NCBI RefSeq assembly: GCF_901411515.1
Contig: NZ_CABDUX010000002.1
Coordinates: forward strand, 62,001-126,000
Direction of reading: 5' to 3'
DNA length: 64,000 bases
Source of the DNA: Raoultibacter phocaeensis
Lineage (GTDB): Bacteria; Actinomycetota; Coriobacteriia; Coriobacteriales; Eggerthellaceae
A model generated the notes under the pieces. The model had not been told where the DNA came from, made no database searches, and saw nothing but the letters and a program-made list of their open reading frames with translations. Shown here piece after piece: positions 60,278 to 64,000 of this stretch. Each line of letters opens with the position of its first letter. Positions within the stretch are counted from its first letter, which is position 1. A program made the translations under genes and the position numbers.

Positions 60278-60725
60278 TGTGTACGTGTTCCTCCCGATGA
60301 TGCAAGGTGTCCCCGAGCGACCGCATCAGCGGCGGCCGCGACCGCTACGGCAGTCGATCCACCATGATAACCCTTAGCGGCGATACGGGATAGCCTTAAA
60401 CGATCAGTTAACAGATAAGCGATAGCTTTGGATTGAGGGCGAGTAGACGAGTGCCCGGCCGCTCGCTTCGCGGGTGCAAGGGCGGCTGGTGGCTTTGCTG
60501 CGTTCGTTAGCCGAAAGCTGCATGGGGCTGAACGATCGGCAACGAAAAGTTGCCGAGGCGTCAATGCTCGTTTGACGGCCAGCGTTTCGAGTGCATGGTA
60601 CGCTCGTCGTGTCAAAAACACGTGTTGCAAGTACAAGGACAGAACCCCAGGGGATACCGATGATGAAAGGCGCAGGCGACTGCGGCAGGGTTGTCGTGCG
60701 CCGATTGAGCGAGGAGGGAATCACC
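60278..60725. other. 448-bp intergenic region with divergent starts
   Basis: This space separates the fusion gene from the divergent flavoprotein gene. I see no convincing gene. It contains CGTCA...TTGACG half-sites near 60560-60576 that could be an operator or -35 element for the flavoprotein gene, but no matching -10 hexamer at good spacing. Confidence 0.3.
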
Positions 60726-62567
60726 ATGGAATCATCGCACACTACATTCACTGAAGAAGAATCATCGAGCGCGTTTTCACGCAGGACGTTCGTCAAGGGC
60801 GGTCTTTTGGCGAGCGCAGCCGCGCTCGGCGGCGCGGCGCTGGTCGGATGCGCAACGCCCGCGTCGTCTGAGCCAAAAGGGTCGGGAGGCGATGCGGGTC
60901 CCGCCGATGAGATCACCGCTCGGCTCGCCGAGCGTGTCAAGGGCGCGGATCTGCCCGATGCTGCACCCATCATGCCCGCCGATCCGCCCGAGTCGTGGGA
61001 CGACGAAGCCGACGTGGTCGTCGTCGGCGTCGGCGGAGGCGGCCTTGTGGCTGTGGCGTATCTTGCCCAGCAGGGGCTGAAGGTCATCGGCATCGAGAAA
61101 GAGGGTATCGTCGGCGGCGCGAGCAGGCACGCCTGCACGTTTGCGAACGTGTTCGGCGGCTCGAAGGAGCAAAACGAGATGGAGTTCTCGGTTCCGACAT
61201 TTCCGCCCGACGTGCACGCGTTCATGCGTCTGTACGAACAGGACAACTCGTACTCGATAGACGAGAAGTACCTGAAGAACATGCTCGAGATGTCGGGTCC
61301 GGCATGCGATTGGATCATGGAACAGGATGGCATGGACATGGTGTGCCTAGGCCCCATCTGGCACGACCGCGCCGTGCACGAAGGCATGCAGAGCGTCGTT
61401 TTGGGCATGGACAACCCCACGAACGCCATGGAAGCCGTCGCACTCGCCGAGGGTGCCGATATCCGTCTGTCCACCAAGTGCGCAAAGCTCGTCAGCGACG
61501 GGGAGCGCGTGCTCGGCGTGGTTGCCGAATCGGGCGGCACGGAAAGTTACATCAAGGCGAACAAGGGCGTGATCCTGTCTGCAGGCGGGTTCGGCATGAA
61601 CCGCGATCTCATCAAAGCGTACCTTCCGAGCGCATACGAGGGCACCGTGCAGGGCGGCCCCATGCCGTCTCATACCGGCGAGGTGTTCCGCATGGGTCTC
61701 GGTCTCGGAGCCGACTTCGCGGGCTACGATTCGTGGAGCTGCTGGGAAGGTGCGATCGATGAGGAAACTTCGGGCGGCGACGGCCAGTTTTGGCACTATT
61801 TCTGGCACGGCGAGCGCCAGCTGTTCCACAATCCCTGGCTCATCATCGATAAGCGCGGCAACCGCCAGCCGTACTTCGCGCAGACCCAGGAGCTTTTCGC
61901 GAACCCCGGGGGCCAGATGGGCGATTTGAGCAACTGCGCGGCATGGATGTCGGCGGTAGGGCACAAGGTGTATTCCATCTGCGATTCGAACTTCGCTGTG
62001 AACATCTTCGAAAACAACGTGCTGCTGCCCACCCAATCGGATCGCAACCGCATTCCGATCACCGACGCCGATACGCTCATCGACAACGGCGGGCTCGTTT
62101 CGGCAGATTGGCTTTCCGAAGTGGAAGACGCCGTAGCGCGCGGTGCTGTTAAGAAGGCCGACACGCTTGAAGAGCTGGCCGAGATGCTCACGCTCGACCC
62201 CGATGTACTTACAAAGGCAGTCAAGGAGTACAACGAGCTCTGCGCCAAAGGCGTCGACGAAGAGATGTCGACTCCGTACGACCCCACGTGGCTCAATCCC
62301 GTGCAGGATCCGCCGTTCTACGGCGCGATCGTCGGCGGTCAGATGGCAAAGACCATGTGCGGTTTGCGTACCGACGAGAATCTGCAGGTCATGAAAGAAG
62401 ACGGTACGCTCATCCCGGGCCTCTACGCCAACGCGACTACCGCTGGCGGACTTTCGGGCGAAGCGAACTACGGATGCTTCTGGAACTCGACGGTGTTCGG
62501 GGGCGTGGGTACGAGCTGGATCACCGGCTGGATCGCCGCTCAGTGCTTGCTCGACAACCAGGGCTAG
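60726..62567 (+). CDS. Tat-exported FAD-dependent reductase, fumarate reductase flavoprotein family
   Basis: A 613-aa flavoprotein. Twin-arginine signal FSRRTFVKGGLLASAAALGG near residue 17, then a possible lipobox LVGCAT. FAD fold VVVGVGGGGLVAVAYLAQQG near 97; ILSAGGFGMN near 283; C-terminal FAD end IPGLYANATTAGGLSGEANYG near 562-582, where the fumarate reductase GANRLGGN-type element is absent, so the substrate probably differs from fumarate. GGAGGGAATCACC precedes the ATG. No cytochrome or FMN subunit is adjacent, so electron delivery must come from elsewhere. LysR and LuxR genes downstream are likely regulators. Confidence 0.87.
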   Translation: MESSHTTFTEEESSSAFSRRTFVKGGLLASAAALGGAALVGCATPASSEPKGSGGDAGPADEITARLAERVKGADLPDAAPIMPADPPESWDDEADVVVVGVGGGGLVAVAYLAQQGLKVIGIEKEGIVGGASRHACTFANVFGGSKEQNEMEFSVPTFPPDVHAFMRLYEQDNSYSIDEKYLKNMLEMSGPACDWIMEQDGMDMVCLGPIWHDRAVHEGMQSVVLGMDNPTNAMEAVALAEGADIRLSTKCAKLVSDGERVLGVVAESGGTESYIKANKGVILSAGGFGMNRDLIKAYLPSAYEGTVQGGPMPSHTGEVFRMGLGLGADFAGYDSWSCWEGAIDEETSGGDGQFWHYFWHGERQLFHNPWLIIDKRGNRQPYFAQTQELFANPGGQMGDLSNCAAWMSAVGHKVYSICDSNFAVNIFENNVLLPTQSDRNRIPITDADTLIDNGGLVSADWLSEVEDAVARGAVKKADTLEELAEMLTLDPDVLTKAVKEYNELCAKGVDEEMSTPYDPTWLNPVQDPPFYGAIVGGQMAKTMCGLRTDENLQVMKEDGTLIPGLYANATTAGGLSGEANYGCFWNSTVFGGVGTSWITGWIAAQCLLDNQG

Positions 62568-62589
62568 ATAATCGCTTTGCGATCCTCCC

Positions 62590-62624
62590 TTGCGGGGCCG
62601 TCTTATCGGGCGGTCCCGCTTGCT
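62590..62624 (+). terminator. hairpin between flavoprotein and lysR genes
   Basis: CGGGGCCG and CGGTCCCG pair over 8 bp with one G-U, about 25 nt after the flavoprotein stop, followed by CTTGCTTTGC. It is a weak terminator candidate. Confidence 0.35.
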
Positions 62625-62742
62625 TTGCTGGACGAGCGCGTCGATTCAGGATGAGCAAACGGTTCGACGGTGCCTGTAGCCCGAGTCGGCGCATTGCCAT
62701 GTCGCACCCGATGCATACTCAGCGCGAAAGCAGATGCAGGCG

Positions 62743-63648
62743 TCAACGCCGCACGCCGTTGCGGATGAACGCGGCGAGTCGTGCTACGGAAGGCTTCTCG
62801 TTTCTTTCGCTGTAGGCGAGGCAGAGGGGCAGATCAATTCGATCCTCGGGGTGAAACGGCATGAATTCCGATTCGGGGTAGGCCGTTTCCATCGAGGGGT
62901 CGAACGGCTGCAGGTGAACGCCTCCTTCGCGGCAGAACACGTCGATGGCGTCGTCGTTCAGCGGAACCTCGTGAAACAGCGGCTCGAATCCGCATGCGCA
63001 ACAGCGCGAGATGAACAGGTGCGTAAAGCAATCGAAATCGAACGGGCTTCGTATGGGGACACCCTTGAGGTCGGCGATCTTGAGGGGAGCGCGTTTGCAG
63101 AGGGGGTTTTCCTTGAGCGTGATGACCCTTGTTTCAACGGTTGATACGGGAATGAACTTTATGCCGGGACGCTCGTATTGGCCGTGGACGAACCCGATGT
63201 CGATCGAGCCGTCTTCCAGTGCGTTCAAGGCTGCGGTATCGGAGAGCTTGTAGGTTGCGATGGTGCAGCCGGCCGTCCGGTTTCGAAATTCGTGCAAGAG
63301 CCGTATCGGTTCGAGCGAATCGTTGAAGAACAAATAGTCGAGGGGAAACGATTTGAACGAGACCGAAATGGTCGTTCGCGTGCATGTTCCCGTCTTGCGC
63401 TCATCGAGGTACAGGTTGATTTCGTCGAGCTCTCTGAGCACGTTGTCGGCATGCTTGAGTATCTCCTTGCCCTCTTCGGTCGGGCTCATCTTCCCGTCGC
63501 GATCGAAAACATCGAAGCCGAGCTCCTGTTCGAGCGAGCGCACCGCCTTCGAGACGGCCTGCTTGGAAACGTAGAGCTCGTCGGCGGCTTTCGCTATGCT
63601 GCCGCAGCGCGCCACCGTAGCGATGTATTTCAGTTGGTGCAGCTCCAC
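62743..63648 (-). CDS. LysR-family transcriptional regulator
   Basis: A 301-aa regulator. The winged HTH is at residues 1-60 (LHQLKYIATVARCGSIAKAA, then YVSKQAVSKAVRSLEQELGF). The effector-binding domain (about 90-295) contains several Cys residues (RCCACGFEP near 234). GTG 63648 is chosen because GGGAGGAAAC lies just upstream and the HTH begins normally; the longer frame starts in another gene's spacer. It is convergent with the flavoprotein gene. The ligand is unknown. Confidence 0.85.
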   Translation of the reverse strand: MELHQLKYIATVARCGSIAKAADELYVSKQAVSKAVRSLEQELGFDVFDRDGKMSPTEEGKEILKHADNVLRELDEINLYLDERKTGTCTRTTISVSFKSFPLDYLFFNDSLEPIRLLHEFRNRTAGCTIATYKLSDTAALNALEDGSIDIGFVHGQYERPGIKFIPVSTVETRVITLKENPLCKRAPLKIADLKGVPIRSPFDFDCFTHLFISRCCACGFEPLFHEVPLNDDAIDVFCREGGVHLQPFDPSMETAYPESEFMPFHPEDRIDLPLCLAYSERNEKPSVARLAAFIRNGVRR

Positions 63649-63685
63649 GTTTCCTCCCTTTCCTTTTGCTGGTTGTTGGCGCCCG

Positions 63686-64000
63686 TCAGCCCTGCTCCCT
63701 TGAAATGTCGCTGGATCCATGAGTTTTCAGCTTCACGAACAGTTCCTCGCGGGTGGCAACGTTTGTTTTGAGATATATCTTCGAGATGTGCGTCTTCACG
63801 GTGCTTTGCGAAATATGCAGTTCCTGGGAGATGAGCCGGATTGTGTAACCGTCCATCAGAAGCGCAAATACTTCGGCTTCCCGCGTCGAAAAACTCGCCC
63901 GTGCGATAACGTCGCCGTACTCCGTTTCGGTACGACGAGCTTGATCACCCGGACTTTGCGCGGGGAATTCTGCCGCACCGAGTGCGAACAGCAGCTCGAG
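63686..64000 (-). CDS. LuxR-family regulator, C-terminal part (cut by window end)
   Basis: The visible 104 codons encode a GerE/LuxR DNA-binding domain: FSTREAEVFALLMDGYTIRL, ISQELHISQSTVKTHISKIY and LKTNVATREELFVKL, then a short tail ending SREQG. The N-terminus lies beyond 64000. In this bacterial family such HTH domains often follow a membrane-spanning N-terminus and are encoded beside Tat flavoproteins; whether that is so here cannot be seen. Confidence 0.88.
   Translation of the reverse strand, partial: LELLFALGAAEFPAQSPGDQARRTETEYGDVIARASFSTREAEVFALLMDGYTIRLISQELHISQSTVKTHISKIYLKTNVATREELFVKLKTHGSSDISREQG

Overview
The window reads as a chromosomal piece of an anaerobic gut actinobacterium of the class Coriobacteriia, most likely family Eggerthellaceae (Eggerthella/Gordonibacter/Raoultibacter-like). 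The grounds are high-GC coding DNA, several Tat-exported FAD reductases of the fumarate-reductase superfamily with a multiheme cytochrome and an FMN-binding lipoprotein, a DMSO-reductase-family enzyme, a DUF5692 membrane protein, and a meso-DAP dehydrogenase. The genus is an inference from gene content only.

Layout. 1-3800: an AT-richer islet with a PHP+ATPase protein of the TrlF type, a 99-aa partner, a possible 53-aa leader gene and decayed coding sequence. 3.8-12.9 kb: housekeeping and accessory genes: a GMP synthase without an amidotransferase domain, an HTH regulator with a small membrane protein, TetR with a polyferredoxin, YgiQ radical SAM, an M20 peptidase and an MFS carrier. 13.1-17.1 kb: a three-gene isoprenoid operon with phytoene desaturase, phytoene synthase and a two-domain protein resembling a fusion of phytol kinase (VTE5) and phytyl-phosphate kinase (VTE6, DUF92). 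17.6-24.6 kb: a DUF5692 protein and TetR, divergent from a respiratory reductase operon (multiheme cytochrome, FMN lipoprotein, Tat flavoprotein, membrane protein), then a tandem-MarR regulator.

24.8-28.1 kb: an M-box Mg2+ riboswitch with terminator before mgtA, whose reading frame is broken by one base in a C6 run. 28.4-31.1 kb: AraC/GyrI-like regulator, flavin-binding protein and patatin. 31.3-33.0 kb: an insertion sequence nested inside an older palindromic element. 33.2-37.6 kb: TcdA, TatD, two unknown proteins and Ddh. 37.8-41.5 kb: response regulator, ABC transporter and histidine kinase. 41.5-50.8 kb: a second two-component system whose kinase carries a CxxCH DUF3365 sensor, divergent from a molybdopterin oxidoreductase operon that continues into a MacB/FtsX-like ABC transporter, a beta-propeller protein and DUF4418.

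50.9-56.1 kb: a three-gene operon of TerB_N/TerB_C protein, BrxD-like ATPase (DUF2791) and BrxHI/Lhr-like helicase, with no other BREX genes; this is the best candidate for an undescribed defence or stress system. 56.2-60.3 kb: one 1357-codon gene joining a YidC insertase domain, a TagF-type CDP-glycerol glycerophosphotransferase and a sulfatase/LtaS-like domain, a striking one-polypeptide envelope-polymer machine. 60.7-64 kb: another Tat flavoprotein reductase, a LysR regulator and a LuxR regulator cut by the window end.

No tRNA, rRNA or CRISPR array was recognised. Three genes (patatin, response regulator, TerB gene) have a good -10 box only 6-10 nt before the start codon, which predicts leaderless or nearly leaderless transcripts.
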